Translations under genes and position numbers: made by a program
The notes under the pieces: model-generated
Database searches by the model: none
Seen by the model: only the letters and a program-made list of their open reading frames with translations
Told to the model about the DNA's origin: nothing
From: Pseudomonas syringae
GTDB taxonomy: Bacteria; Pseudomonadota; Gammaproteobacteria; Pseudomonadales; Pseudomonadaceae
Direction: 5' to 3'
DNA length: 64,000 nucleotides
NCBI RefSeq assembly: GCF_023278085.1
Contig: NZ_CP066265.1
Location: 2,200,501 to 2,264,500, forward strand
In this document: positions 33,581 to 43,050 of the stretch, piece by piece
Layout of the letters: each line of letters opens with the position of its first letter
Numbering within the stretch: position 1 is the stretch's first letter

Positions 33581-33733
33581 ACATAGACTGTCAGACGCGC
33601 GTCAAGGAGAGAGGCGAGACAGGCTTTAATATTCTGTTTTTTTATAATTAGCTTAGAAGTAAATGTGCTTTTTAATCGAAGCGTTATGCGCCTAGTCTTG
33701 CTGATAAGTCACAAGCCATTCAGGAGCAAGATC

Positions 33734-34549
33734 ATGAGCAACGTCAGCGCTTTGCCAGTCCAGTCAGGTACGACGCCGTCGAGTGGCGGTAGCGTACGCG
33801 ACAGAGTGTCGCCGGAAGAATGGGAAGTCCGGGTCAAACTGGCAGCGGCCTATCGACTGGCCGCGCTCAAGCGCTGGACCGATCACATCTACACACATTT
33901 CTCGGCCCGCGTGCCGGGGCCGGAGGAGCATTTTCTGATTAATGCCTTCGGGCTGCTGTTCGATGAAATTACCGCGTCGAACCTGGTCAAGGTTGATATC
34001 GACGGCACGATTGTCGATGACCCGACCGGTCTGGGCATCAACTACGCCGGTTATGTGATCCACAGCGCCATTCATGCCGCACGCCATGACCTGCAAGCGG
34101 TGTTGCACACGCACACGCGCGACGGCATCGCCGTGTCGGCGCAGAAAGACGGCTTGCTGCCAATTTCCCAGCACTCGATTGCTTTCTCCGGGCGCGTGGC
34201 CTACCACGGTTACGAAGGCATTGCGCTGGATCTGAGCGAGCGCGAACGACTGGTTGCGGACCTGGGTGACAAGAGCGTGATGATTCTGCGCAATCACGGC
34301 TTGTTGACCGGCGGCGTGAGTGTCGAGCATGCGTTTCAGCAACTGCATGCGCTGGAATATGCCTGCAACATTCAGATCGCCGCGCAATCGGCAGGCAATG
34401 CCGAACTGGTGTTTCCGCCCCCCGAGGTGATTGCAAAAGTCGAACAGCAGGCCAAGGTTGTCAAGGACGGCCACGGGCCGGGCGTCACACGGCACTGGAA
34501 TGCGTTGATTCGCGAACTGGAACGTAGCGGCACCCATTACCGGGACTGA
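33734..34549 (+). CDS. Class II aldolase/adducin-family protein
   Basis: Zinc-dependent aldolase-like protein of 271 residues. The metal-binding histidines are in LQAVLHTHTRDGIAV (near residue 120) and ILRNHGLLTGG (near 190), with the acidic partner in the HGYEGIALD region. The N-terminal YTHFSARVPG is the usual phosphate/substrate region. The ATG at 33734 follows AGGAG. Members without clear sugar-phosphate partners act on diverse compounds, so the substrate is unknown. It is divergent from the SsuA-like gene and may belong to the same uptake locus. Confidence 0.88.
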   Translation: MSNVSALPVQSGTTPSSGGSVRDRVSPEEWEVRVKLAAAYRLAALKRWTDHIYTHFSARVPGPEEHFLINAFGLLFDEITASNLVKVDIDGTIVDDPTGLGINYAGYVIHSAIHAARHDLQAVLHTHTRDGIAVSAQKDGLLPISQHSIAFSGRVAYHGYEGIALDLSERERLVADLGDKSVMILRNHGLLTGGVSVEHAFQQLHALEYACNIQIAAQSAGNAELVFPPPEVIAKVEQQAKVVKDGHGPGVTRHWNALIRELERSGTHYRD

Positions 34550-34620
34550 GCCCTGCAATGCAGGGATGCGAGGCGTGAAGGGTTGGTGTAGTGTGCGCAC
34601 CCAAAACAAGGGGCGCATAC

Positions 34621-35529
34621 ATGCAAGACCTGCTGAACGAAATCCTCGACGAAGTGAGGCCCTTGATCGGTCAGGGCAAGGTGGCCGATTACATTCCGGC
34701 ATTGGGCGGCGTCAGGCCGGATCAGCTGGGCATCGCGGTCTACGGCAACGATGGTCAGATGTTCAGTGCCGGTGATGCCGAAACACTGTTTTCCATCCAG
34801 AGTATTTCCAAGGTATTCAGCCTGGTTCAGGCCATCGGCCATTCCGGTGAAGACATCTGGCAGCGTCTCGGACACGAGCCTTCCGGCCAGCCGTTCAACT
34901 CGCTGGTCCAGCTTGAATTCGAGCGGGGCAGGCCGCGCAACCCGTTTATCAATGCGGGCGCGCTGGTGATTTGCGACATCAACCAGGCACGCTTTGCCGC
35001 GCCTTCTTTGTCGATGCGCGATTTCGTCCGCCGCCTGTGTGGCAACCCTGTTATTACCTCCGACTCCAAAGTTGCCGACTCCGAATACCAGCACCGTTCG
35101 CGCAATGCAGCGGCTGCCTATCTGATGAAATCCTTCGATAATTTCCATGGCGATGTCGAAGACGTGCTGCGCAGCTATTTCCATCATTGCGCACTGAGCA
35201 TGAGCTGCATCGATCTTGCACGTGCCTTCGGCTTTCTGGCCAATCAGGGTTTTTGCGCCCACAGTGGCGAGCAGATCCTGAGTGCTCGCCAGACGACGCA
35301 GGTCAACTCGATCATGGCCACCAGCGGGCTGTATGACGAAGCAGGCAACTTCGCCTATCGTGTGGGTTTGCCCGGCAAGAGTGGGGTAGGCGGCGGCATA
35401 GTGGCCATCGTTCCAGAGCGTTTTTCGCTGTGCGTATGGTCCCCGGAGTTGAACGCCGCCGGTAATTCTCTGGTCGGTATGGCTGCGTTGGAAAAGCTCA
35501 GTGCGAGGATCGACTGGTCAGTCTTTTGA
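34621..35529 (+). CDS. glsA: Glutaminase, serine-dependent beta-lactamase fold
   Basis: Hydrolyses glutamine to glutamate and ammonia. Length (302 residues) and motifs are typical: [16 protein letters not shown] with the Ser-x-x-Lys pair near residue 64, [10 protein letters not shown] near 115, [11 protein letters not shown] with the catalytic-region tyrosine near 160, and [12 protein letters not shown] near 258. The ATG at 34621 is chosen; a GTG ten codons upstream does not resemble the family. It is only 24 bp ahead of the DUF1615 lipoprotein gene, possibly co-transcribed. Confidence 0.93.
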   Translation: MQDLLNEILDEVRPLIGQGKVADYIPALGGVRPDQLGIAVYGNDGQMFSAGDAETLFSIQSISKVFSLVQAIGHSGEDIWQRLGHEPSGQPFNSLVQLEFERGRPRNPFINAGALVICDINQARFAAPSLSMRDFVRRLCGNPVITSDSKVADSEYQHRSRNAAAAYLMKSFDNFHGDVEDVLRSYFHHCALSMSCIDLARAFGFLANQGFCAHSGEQILSARQTTQVNSIMATSGLYDEAGNFAYRVGLPGKSGVGGGIVAIVPERFSLCVWSPELNAAGNSLVGMAALEKLSARIDWSVF

Positions 35530-35553
35530 ACTAAAAAGTGCTCTGGAGCGCAG

Positions 35554-36675
35554 ATGATCAGGAATCAAGGATTGAATCGAAGGGTGCGCAGCTTGCTCAT
35601 GATGAGCATCGGGCTGCTGGTGCTGGCCGGTTGCGGTACCCAGCGTGCGCAGGAACCGGAGCTGAGCCCGCAGCAGGCGCGCGCGCAGATCGTGCGCCTG
35701 ATACCGGCCAGTGTCAGTGACCGGCAGGCATGGGCGACGGACATCCATGCAGCGTTCGCCGCGCAGAAAATCCCGCTGACCACCGAAAACATATGTTCGG
35801 TACTGGCCGTGACCGAACAGGAATCCACCTTCCAGGTCGACCCTGCGGTGCCGAACATGGGCCGGATCGCCCGCGCCGAGATCGACCGGCGTGCTGCGCG
35901 ACTGCATATTCCCAATGCGCTTATCGCCACCGCGCTGCGCGTTCGCTCGCCGGATGGCAAAACCTACGGCAAGCGACTTGACTCGGCACACACCGAGAAA
36001 GACCTCAGCGCCATCTTCGATGACTTCATTGGCATGGTGCCGTTGGGTCAGGTGCTGTTCGGCAACTTCAACCCGGTCAAGACCGGCGGACCGATGCAGG
36101 TCGCCATCGCTTTTGCCGAGAAGCACGCCGAGGATTATCCCTACACGGTTGATGGCTCCATCCGGCGTGAAGTGTTCACCCGTCGTGGCGGTATGTATTT
36201 CGGTATCGCGCACTTGCTGGGCTACCCGGTGAGCTACACCCAGTCGCTGTACCGCTTTGCCGACTTCAACGCCGGCTGGTACGCCAGCCGTAATGCGGCG
36301 TTTCAAAACGCGGTAAGCCGGGCAACCGGTATCGAATTGGCACTGGATGGCGATCTGATCCGTTTCGATTCCACTTCACCGGGCTCCACCGAGCTTGCGG
36401 TGCGCACGCTGGGTGACCGGCTGGGCCTGAACAAGTCGCAGATATGGAACCAGCTCAAGCAGGGCGATACCCTGGAGTTCGAGGAAACCGACTTGTACAG
36501 CAAGGTGTTCGCGCTTGCCGATAAGGCCGCGGGCAAGCCTTTGCCAAGAGCCATCCTGCCCGGCATCACCCTGAAAAGCCCGAAGATCACCCGCAACCTC
36601 ACCACCGCCTGGTTCGCCGAACGCGTGGACGACCGACGCGAACGCTGCGTGCTGCGCGCGCCGAAGGGCGTTTGA
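35554..36675 (+). CDS. DUF1615 lipoprotein
   Basis: A 373-residue predicted lipoprotein with lipobox LVLAGC near residue 27. The body matches the DUF1615 family, for example ICSVLAVTEQESTFQVDP and GGMYFGIAHLLGYP. The E-x-S-x-F context near residue 92 resembles lytic transglycosylase-like folds, but no activity is established. It follows glsA by 24 bp. The gene is intact. Confidence 0.82.
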   Translation: MIRNQGLNRRVRSLLMMSIGLLVLAGCGTQRAQEPELSPQQARAQIVRLIPASVSDRQAWATDIHAAFAAQKIPLTTENICSVLAVTEQESTFQVDPAVPNMGRIARAEIDRRAARLHIPNALIATALRVRSPDGKTYGKRLDSAHTEKDLSAIFDDFIGMVPLGQVLFGNFNPVKTGGPMQVAIAFAEKHAEDYPYTVDGSIRREVFTRRGGMYFGIAHLLGYPVSYTQSLYRFADFNAGWYASRNAAFQNAVSRATGIELALDGDLIRFDSTSPGSTELAVRTLGDRLGLNKSQIWNQLKQGDTLEFEETDLYSKVFALADKAAGKPLPRAILPGITLKSPKITRNLTTAWFAERVDDRRERCVLRAPKGV

Positions 36676-36712
36676 ATCAGAGTGGAGACGTTGCATATAC
36701 CTCGCGTGGCAA

Positions 36713-37138
36713 TCAACGTGACAGCAGTCTCACTGTCATCGCATCACGCTCGCCCTTGAAAAAAGTGTCCAGCACCGCCTGAAACACTGGCCGGTCAGGG
36801 GCGGCGAGGGCGAACAGGGTCATGCTTGAATGCAGTTTCATGTTATCCGGCGAGCCGAAAATCTGCTGTGCGGTGCGTTCTACCTGAGGGGCGATGAGGG
36901 CTGCGCACTGCTCCAGACGTGCTCCGAGCAACGGATGTTGCAGGTAAGCCTCGGCTTCGCCCAAGTGACTGATGGCATAGCGTTGCGCCATGTCGCTATG
37001 GCCAAGCCCCTGAATTTGCGGAAACACGAACCACATCCAGTGGCTGCGTTTGTGCCCGGCTTCGAGCTCCGCCAACACCTGTTGGAACACTGGCTGCTGA
37101 GCGTTGACAAAGCGTTGCAGGTTGTAAGCGTCGTTCAT
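36713..37138 (-). CDS. DUF1810 family protein
   Basis: A 141-residue cytosolic protein with the DUF1810 signature: FVNAQQPVFQQVLAELEAGHKRSHWMWFVFPQIQGLGHS, then HPLLGARLEQC and IFGSPDNMKLHSSMTLFA. The family is widespread and calponin-like in annotation, with no proven role. It is transcribed alone against its neighbours; the gap to the DUF1615 gene is 37 bp. The start at 37138 is preceded by a GGGAGCTC-type site. Confidence 0.88.
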   Translation of the reverse strand: MNDAYNLQRFVNAQQPVFQQVLAELEAGHKRSHWMWFVFPQIQGLGHSDMAQRYAISHLGEAEAYLQHPLLGARLEQCAALIAPQVERTAQQIFGSPDNMKLHSSMTLFALAAPDRPVFQAVLDTFFKGERDAMTVRLLSR

Positions 37139-37224
37139 GATGAGCTCCCTGTTTTCTAACGAACCTGTGGTCGTATGATGGCTGCCCGATACGGTGGTTC
37201 GACCTTTCTCTAGAGTTTTTGCGT

Positions 37225-39036
37225 ATGCCTGTCTTCAAGCGCTTCACCACCTTCATGCAGCAGGCCCTGCGCGCCATGCACCTGGTCTGGACCACCTCCC
37301 GCGCGCTGTCCGTCGGTTTGATACTGGCCACCCTGGTCGCCGGTCTGTTGCCTGCGCTGGCTGCCTGGCTGGGACAGCGTATCGTCGATGCAGTGGTTGC
37401 GGCGATGCAGTTGCATGCCAGCGCCGGTGAAGCTCCGTTGTGGCCCGTGCTGCGTTACGTACTGTTCGAAGCCGGCGTGCTGGCCCTGCTGGCCGGGGCT
37501 CAGCGTGCGCTGTCGGTGCAGCAGGCGCTGTTGCGGGTGCTGCTGGGGCAGAAGGTCAATACCTTGATTCTGGAGAAGGCCCAGACGCTGTCGCTGTCGC
37601 AGTTCGAGGATTCGGAGTTCTACGACAAGCTGGTGCGAGTCCGGCGTGAGGCCTCGACCCGTCCGCTGGCGCTGGTCACCAAATCACTGGGTCTGCTGCA
37701 AAACCTCATTTCGCTGATCAGCTTCGCCGTGCTGCTGGTGCACTTTTCGCCTTGGGCGTTACTGATTCTGGTGCTGGGTGCGTTGCCGGTGTTCTTCGCC
37801 GAGGCGCATTTTTCGGGCGATGCGTTCCGCCTGTTTACGCGCCGTGCCCCGGAAACCCGCCGCCAGAATTACATTGAAACGCTGCTTTCCCACGAGGGCT
37901 ACATCAAGGAAGTCAAACTGTTCGGCTTCGCGCCGCTGCTGCTTCAGCGCTATCGCGAGACCTTCGAGCGACTCTACGCCGAAGACCGCCGCCTGACCCT
38001 GCGTCGCGATGGCTGGGGGTTTCTGCTGGGGCTGCTGGGCACTGCGTCGTTTTATCTGGCCTACGCCTGGGTGGTGGTCGATGCGGTACACGGCAGCATC
38101 ACGCTCGGTCAGATGACCATGTACCTGGTGCTGTTCAAGCAGGGGCAGGCGGCAGTCAGCAGCAGCCTCAGCGCGATCAGCGGTTTGTATGAGGACGGGC
38201 TGTACCTGGCCGATTTGTACATTTACCTCGGCCAGCCGGTTTCCCCCCCGACCGGCAGCCTGACCCAAGGCGCATTGCCTGGCGACGGCATGCGTTTCGA
38301 GAATGTGAGTTTCACCTACCCAGGCACCAGCCGCCCGGCGCTGGAACATATCGACCTGCACCTGGCACCCGGTCGCAGTGTGGCGCTGGTGGGCGAAAAC
38401 GGGTCGGGCAAGACCACGTTGATCAAGCTGCTGACACGTTTGTATCGGCCTGATCAGGGGCGCATCCTGCTGGATGGCAGCGATTTGCAGGAATGGAACG
38501 AAGATGCTCTGCGTTCGCGGATCGGGGTGATCTTTCAGGACTTCATTCGCTATCAGTTTCTGGTCGGCGAAAACCTCGGTGTCGGCGACACCCACGCGTT
38601 TCACGATGAGACCCGTTGGCGAGAAGCGGCGGCGCAGGGCATGGCCGCGCAGTTTATCGAACAGCTCGACAAGGGCTATGCCACGCAATTGGGCCGCTGG
38701 TTTGCGGGGGGGCAGGAGCTGTCCGGCGGGCAGTGGCAAAAGATCGCCTTGTCGCGCGCTTACATGCGCCGCGACGCCGATATTCTGATTCTCGACGAGC
38801 CGACTGCTGCGCTGGATGCCGGCGCAGAAGCGGCGGTGTTCGACCACTTCCGCGAATACGCCAAAGGCCGCATGACACTGCTCATATCGCACCGGTTTTC
38901 CAGCGTGCGCAATGCTGAACACATCGTGGTGCTGGAGCATGGACGGGTGCTGGAACGCGGTGATCATGACAGCCTGATCGCCGCCGCAGGGCGCTACGCC
39001 GCGCTGTTCGATCTGCAGGCGCAGGGTTATCGCTAG
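37225..39036 (+). CDS. ABC transporter, fused membrane and ATPase domains
   Basis: Half-transporter of 603 residues, probably an exporter working as a dimer. Six membrane helices fill about residues 20-310; the ATPase domain covers about 350-600 with Walker A GENGSGKTT, signature LSGGQWQK, Walker B ILILDEPTAALD and the switch histidine in LISHRFSS. The ATG at 37225 (MPVFKRF) is preferred over a TTG two codons earlier. It has no obvious partner gene, and the substrate (lipid, peptide or drug) cannot be told. Confidence 0.9.
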   Translation: MPVFKRFTTFMQQALRAMHLVWTTSRALSVGLILATLVAGLLPALAAWLGQRIVDAVVAAMQLHASAGEAPLWPVLRYVLFEAGVLALLAGAQRALSVQQALLRVLLGQKVNTLILEKAQTLSLSQFEDSEFYDKLVRVRREASTRPLALVTKSLGLLQNLISLISFAVLLVHFSPWALLILVLGALPVFFAEAHFSGDAFRLFTRRAPETRRQNYIETLLSHEGYIKEVKLFGFAPLLLQRYRETFERLYAEDRRLTLRRDGWGFLLGLLGTASFYLAYAWVVVDAVHGSITLGQMTMYLVLFKQGQAAVSSSLSAISGLYEDGLYLADLYIYLGQPVSPPTGSLTQGALPGDGMRFENVSFTYPGTSRPALEHIDLHLAPGRSVALVGENGSGKTTLIKLLTRLYRPDQGRILLDGSDLQEWNEDALRSRIGVIFQDFIRYQFLVGENLGVGDTHAFHDETRWREAAAQGMAAQFIEQLDKGYATQLGRWFAGGQELSGGQWQKIALSRAYMRRDADILILDEPTAALDAGAEAAVFDHFREYAKGRMTLLISHRFSSVRNAEHIVVLEHGRVLERGDHDSLIAAAGRYAALFDLQAQGYR

Positions 39037-39133
39037 GTAAAACCGGATAAAAAGTGTTGCAGTGAATGACCAGTCGGCGTTTTATGGGAGCCCTGTTTCA
39101 AGCTGTATTTTTTTGAACCAAACGGAGACATCG

Positions 39134-40171
39134 ATGCAATTTCGTAAATTGGGCAAAACCGATCTGTCGGTCAGCGCGATCTGTCTGGGCACCATGACCT
39201 GGGGCGAGCAGAACACCCAGGATGAAGCATTCGAACAGATTCGTATGGCCAAGGACGCCAAGGTCAACTTTCTCGACACGGCAGAAATGTACCCGGTGCC
39301 GCCGCGTGGCGAGACTTACACCAAGACCGAAAGCATCATCGGCGAGTACTTCAAGAAGTACGGCGACCGCAACGACTGGGTGCTGGCCAGCAAGGTCGCC
39401 GGTCCCGGCCGCATGGAGCACATCCGCGACGGCAATCCACGCCTTGATCGCAAGAACATCACTGCGGCGCTGGAAGCCAGCCTCAAGCGTCTGAATACCG
39501 ATTACCTGGACCTGTACCAGTTGCACTGGCCGGATCGCAAAACCAATTTCTTCGGCGTACTCGGTTACACCCACGACCCGGATGATCAGGCCGTCGAAAT
39601 TGAAGAAACCTTGTCGGTACTGGGCGATCTGGTCAAGGCGGGCAAGATTCGCCACTTCGGTCTGTCCAATGAAACGCCATGGGGCACCCAGCGTTTTCTG
39701 CACCTTGCCCAAACCCTGGATCTGCCACGTGCTGTCTCCATCCAGAACCCCTACAACCTGCTTAACCGCACGTTTGAAGTCGGTCTGGCGGAAATCGCCA
39801 TTCGCGAACAGATCGGCCTGCTGGCGTACTCGCCACTGGCGTTCGGTGTGCTGGCGGGCAAGTACCTGGACGGCGCACGTCCGGCCGATGGCCGCCTGAC
39901 CCTGTTCGAGCGTTTTCAGCGTTACAACAACCCGCAGGCCGTTACTGCCACAGCCAAGTACGTCGCGCTGGCTCGCGAGCATGGTCTGGACCCTTCGCAG
40001 ATGGCGCTGTCCTATGTGACCAGCCGACCGTTCGTGACCAGCAACATCATCGGTGCCACGAAACTCGATCAACTGAAGATCAACCTGGAGAGCATCGACG
40101 TCACGCTGTCCGATGAGGTCATCGCCGGCATCGAGGCCATTCATACCTCGCAGCCCAACCCTGCGCCATAA
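39134..40171 (+). CDS. NADP(H)-dependent aldo/keto reductase, Tas-like
   Basis: TIM-barrel oxidoreductase of 345 residues. Key residues of the family are present: D and Y in FLDTAEMYP near residue 52-56, K in VLASKVAG near 86, H in LYQLHWPD near 133. The C-terminal TKLDQLKINLESIDVTLSDEV is the usual cofactor-side helix region. Similarity to E. coli Tas is strong along the length. The ATG at 39134 follows GGAG. Physiological substrate is unknown. A 13-bp hairpin follows, possibly its terminator. Confidence 0.9.
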   Translation: MQFRKLGKTDLSVSAICLGTMTWGEQNTQDEAFEQIRMAKDAKVNFLDTAEMYPVPPRGETYTKTESIIGEYFKKYGDRNDWVLASKVAGPGRMEHIRDGNPRLDRKNITAALEASLKRLNTDYLDLYQLHWPDRKTNFFGVLGYTHDPDDQAVEIEETLSVLGDLVKAGKIRHFGLSNETPWGTQRFLHLAQTLDLPRAVSIQNPYNLLNRTFEVGLAEIAIREQIGLLAYSPLAFGVLAGKYLDGARPADGRLTLFERFQRYNNPQAVTATAKYVALAREHGLDPSQMALSYVTSRPFVTSNIIGATKLDQLKINLESIDVTLSDEVIAGIEAIHTSQPNPAP

Positions 40172-40185
40172 CCTGCACTGAACTT

Positions 40186-40236
40186 AATTTCAGCCTCGCC
40201 AGTCAGCACTAATACGCTTACTTCGAGGCTGAAATT
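40186..40236 (+). promoter_or_regulatory. Perfect 13-bp hairpin covering the SDR ribosome binding site
   Basis: AATTTCAGCCTCG (40186-40198) pairs fully with CGAGGCTGAAATT (40224-40236), enclosing 25 nt. The right arm contains the GAGG Shine-Dalgarno of the SDR gene and ends one base before its ATG at 40238. It could hide the start of translation, terminate the upstream gene or be an operator. No T-run follows. Confidence 0.7.
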
Positions 40237-40237
40237 G

Positions 40238-41038
40238 ATGCACATCTCACTCAAGCAACAAGTCGCAATCGTTACCGGCGCCAGTTCCGGTCTGGGCGCA
40301 GGTGCCGCACGCGCGCTGGCAGAGGCCGGTGCCGCCGTCGTGATCAACTACAACTCCAAGCCTGAACCTGCCGAGAAGCTGGCCGAAGAGATTCGTGCTG
40401 CCGGAGGCAAGGCGCTGGCTGTGGGGGCCGACGTTTCGAAGGAAGAAGACGTCGAGCGGCTGTTCGCCCAGACCATCGAGCACTTCGGCGCGCTGGATAT
40501 TCTGGTGGCCAATTCCGGTCTGCAAAAAGACGCCTCCATCGTCGACATGACCCTCGAAGACTGGAACACCGTCATCAACGTCAACCTCACCGGGCAGTTC
40601 CTCTGCGCCCGCGCGGCACTGCGCCAGTTCATCAAGCAGGGCATGCGTCCTGATGTGTCACGGGCAATGGGCAAGATCATCCACATGAGTTCGGTGCACC
40701 AGCTGATTCCGTGGGCCGGTCACGTCAATTACGCAGCCTCCAAGGGCGGCGTCGATCTGCTGATGCGCAGCATCGCCCAGGAAGTCGGCGAACTGAAGAT
40801 TCGCGTCAACAGCGTTGCACCCGGTGCCATCCGCACGCCGATCAACGCGGATGCGCGTAAAGGCGACGCCGAAAAGGAAATGCTCAAACTGATTCCCTAC
40901 GGCCGCATCGGCGAGCCGGAAGACGTTGCCAACGCAGTGCTCTGGCTGGCCTCCGATGCCTCGGATTACGTCCATGGCACAACACTTTTCATCGACGGGG
41001 GCATGACCCTCTATCCGGAGTTTCGTGGCAATGGCTGA
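40238..41038 (+). CDS. Short-chain dehydrogenase, glucose 1-dehydrogenase-like
   Basis: NAD(P)-dependent Rossmann oxidoreductase of 266 residues. Cofactor motif GASSGLGAG near residue 15, NSG near 91, catalytic serine in HMSSVHQL near 148, Y-x-x-x-K in NYAASKGG near 161. The last segment DYVHGTTLFIDGGMTLYPEF is typical of the glucose dehydrogenase-like group. The ATG at 40238 is used; a TTG precedes it. The stop overlaps the start of the GH15 gene by eight bases, so the two are coupled and probably act on the same carbohydrate. Confidence 0.9.
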   Translation: MHISLKQQVAIVTGASSGLGAGAARALAEAGAAVVINYNSKPEPAEKLAEEIRAAGGKALAVGADVSKEEDVERLFAQTIEHFGALDILVANSGLQKDASIVDMTLEDWNTVINVNLTGQFLCARAALRQFIKQGMRPDVSRAMGKIIHMSSVHQLIPWAGHVNYAASKGGVDLLMRSIAQEVGELKIRVNSVAPGAIRTPINADARKGDAEKEMLKLIPYGRIGEPEDVANAVLWLASDASDYVHGTTLFIDGGMTLYPEFRGNG

Positions 41039-42857
41039 TTTCCCGGAAGAAGCGCAAAACCGTATCGAAGACCACGGCATCATTGGCGACATGCGCAGTG
41101 CAGCACTGATTGCCGACACCGGCAGTATCGACTTCTGCTGCTGGCCGGACTTTGACAGCCCGTCGATCTTCACCGCACTGCTGGACACCACCGACGCCGG
41201 GATCTTCCAGCTCGCGCCCGATCTGCCTGAAGCGCGTCGGCTGCAAATCTATCTGCCGGACACCAATGTCCTGCAAACCCGCTGGATTTCCGAGCAGGCG
41301 GTGGTGGAAGTCACTGACCTGATGCCGATCGGCGAGGACCAGGATGACCTGCCACGCATTGTGCGCCGGGTTCAGGTGCGCTTCGGCGAAGCCCGGATTC
41401 GCATGCGTTGCCGGGTGCGCATGGACTACAGCCGCGCTGAAACCACTGCGCGCATTGATGGCCAGGACGTCTGTTTCGAAGCTGAAGGGCAGCCCGGCAT
41501 GCGCTTGTCGGCCGCTACGCCGCTGCATCTGGAGCAACACGATGCCGTGGCGGAATTTCACATGCACAAAGGCCAGACCATCGAGTTCATCCTCGGCGGC
41601 ATTGATGACCCGAATGTCGCGGCAGGCAAGTGTTCGCGCTATTTCGACGACACCCTGAAATTCTGGCGGCGCTGGGCCGGGCAATCGCAATACAAGGGCC
41701 GCTGGCGTGAAATGGTCACCCGTTCTGCGCTGGCGCTCAAGCTGCTGACCTCACGCAAACACGGCGGCATTGTGGCAGCCGCTACCTATGGCCTGCCTGA
41801 AACCGAGGGCGGCGAGCGTAACTGGGATTACCGTTACACCTGGATTCGTGATGCATCGTTCACCGTTTACGCCTTCATGCGCCTGGGTTACACCGACGAA
41901 GCCAATGCCTTCATGAGCTGGGTGCGCGGCAGGCTTGATGATTGCTGCGAGCAAACCGAACACCTTGGCATTCTGTATGCCCTTGATGGCCACGCAGAAC
42001 TGCCCGAGGAACATCTCGATCACTTGTCCGGCTATGGCGGTGCCCAGCCGGTGCGTATCGGCAACGAGGCATACAAGCAGGTTCAGCTGGATATCTACGG
42101 CGAGCTGATGGACGCCGTGTACCTGGCCAACAAGTACGGCGATGCGATTTCCCATGACGGCTGGAAGCATGTCGTGCGTCAGGTCGATTACGTGTGCGAG
42201 CACTGGAGCGACCGTGATGTGGGCATCTGGGAAATGCGTGGCGGCGATCAGCACTTTTTGCATTCGCGGCTGATGTGCTGGGTGGCGCTGGACCGGGCGC
42301 TGCGTCTGGCCTTCAAGCGTTCACTGTCAGGGCCATTCGAACGCTGGACCAAGGTGCGCGAAGAAATCCAGAACGATATCTGGGAAAACTTCTGGAACGA
42401 AGAGCTTGGTCATTTCGTGCAGCACAAGGGCAGTCGCAATCTGGATGCGTCCATGCTGTTGATGCCATTGGTGCGCTTTGTCGGTGCCAACGATCCCAAG
42501 TGGCTGGCGACGCTGGATGCTATCGAAGCCACGCTGGTGCGCGACGGCATGGTGTTCCGCTACCGCAACGACGATGATCATGACGATGGTCTGGCCGGTG
42601 AGGAGGGCGCATTCGTCGCCTGTTCGTTCTGGTACGTAGAGTGCCTGGCCCGTGCCGGACGGGTCGAGCAGGCGCACCTGGAGTTCGAGCAACTGTTGCG
42701 CTACGCCAATCCGCTGGGGCTGTACGCCGAAGAGTTCGATGGGCACGCCCGTCATCTGGGCAACACGCCGCAGGCCTTGAGCCATCTGGCGCTGATCAGC
42801 GCGGCCAGTTTTCTGGACCGCAAGCTGGGTGGCGGTCAGGCGCTTTGGCAGCCTTGA
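41031..42857 (+). CDS. Glycoside hydrolase family 15 protein (glucoamylase/trehalase-like)
   Basis: Cytosolic alpha-glucosidase-type enzyme of 608 residues: an N-terminal beta-sandwich (about 1-210) and an (alpha/alpha)6 barrel. Hallmarks are AATYGLPETEGGERNWDYRYTWIRDASF near residue 250, GIWEMRGGDQHFLHSRLMCWVALDRA with the general acid glutamate, and a C-terminal EEFDGHARHLGNTPQALSHL with the catalytic base. It overlaps the upstream SDR gene. GH15 members of this type in bacteria often split trehalose or short glucans; which applies here is not known. Confidence 0.9.
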   Translation: MADFPEEAQNRIEDHGIIGDMRSAALIADTGSIDFCCWPDFDSPSIFTALLDTTDAGIFQLAPDLPEARRLQIYLPDTNVLQTRWISEQAVVEVTDLMPIGEDQDDLPRIVRRVQVRFGEARIRMRCRVRMDYSRAETTARIDGQDVCFEAEGQPGMRLSAATPLHLEQHDAVAEFHMHKGQTIEFILGGIDDPNVAAGKCSRYFDDTLKFWRRWAGQSQYKGRWREMVTRSALALKLLTSRKHGGIVAAATYGLPETEGGERNWDYRYTWIRDASFTVYAFMRLGYTDEANAFMSWVRGRLDDCCEQTEHLGILYALDGHAELPEEHLDHLSGYGGAQPVRIGNEAYKQVQLDIYGELMDAVYLANKYGDAISHDGWKHVVRQVDYVCEHWSDRDVGIWEMRGGDQHFLHSRLMCWVALDRALRLAFKRSLSGPFERWTKVREEIQNDIWENFWNEELGHFVQHKGSRNLDASMLLMPLVRFVGANDPKWLATLDAIEATLVRDGMVFRYRNDDDHDDGLAGEEGAFVACSFWYVECLARAGRVEQAHLEFEQLLRYANPLGLYAEEFDGHARHLGNTPQALSHLALISAASFLDRKLGGGQALWQP

Positions 42858-42882
42858 TATCGGTCATCTGATAGCAGGAGTG

Positions 42883-42926
42883 AACGAAACATGAATGGGC
42901 ATCAGGCGCTCATTCATGTTCCGTTT
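42883..42926 (+). terminator. Hairpin downstream of the GH15 gene
   Basis: AACGAAACATGAATG (42883-42897) is complementary to CATTCATGTTCCGTT with one mismatch. The stem is about 15 bp with a short loop. It has no long T-run but lies 26 bp after the stop and is the only candidate terminator. Confidence 0.55.
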
Positions 42927-43050
42927 GCTTGATTCATATATCGCCCGACGGCGTTCATTGGTCGCTGATATTGAAAAAAGACTGAATTTTTGTGCGGTCT
43001 AAAAGGTCACCTATAGTTCAAGCCACTGCTGAAAAAGGATCAGGCTTTCA

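Noticed and set aside
37759..38967. 402-codon frame opposite the ABC transporter
   Set aside because: Shadow of a gene with all ABC motifs in order.
39098..40144. 348-codon frame opposite the aldo/keto reductase
   Set aside because: Shadow of a gene with the reductase catalytic residues; no domain on the reverse strand.
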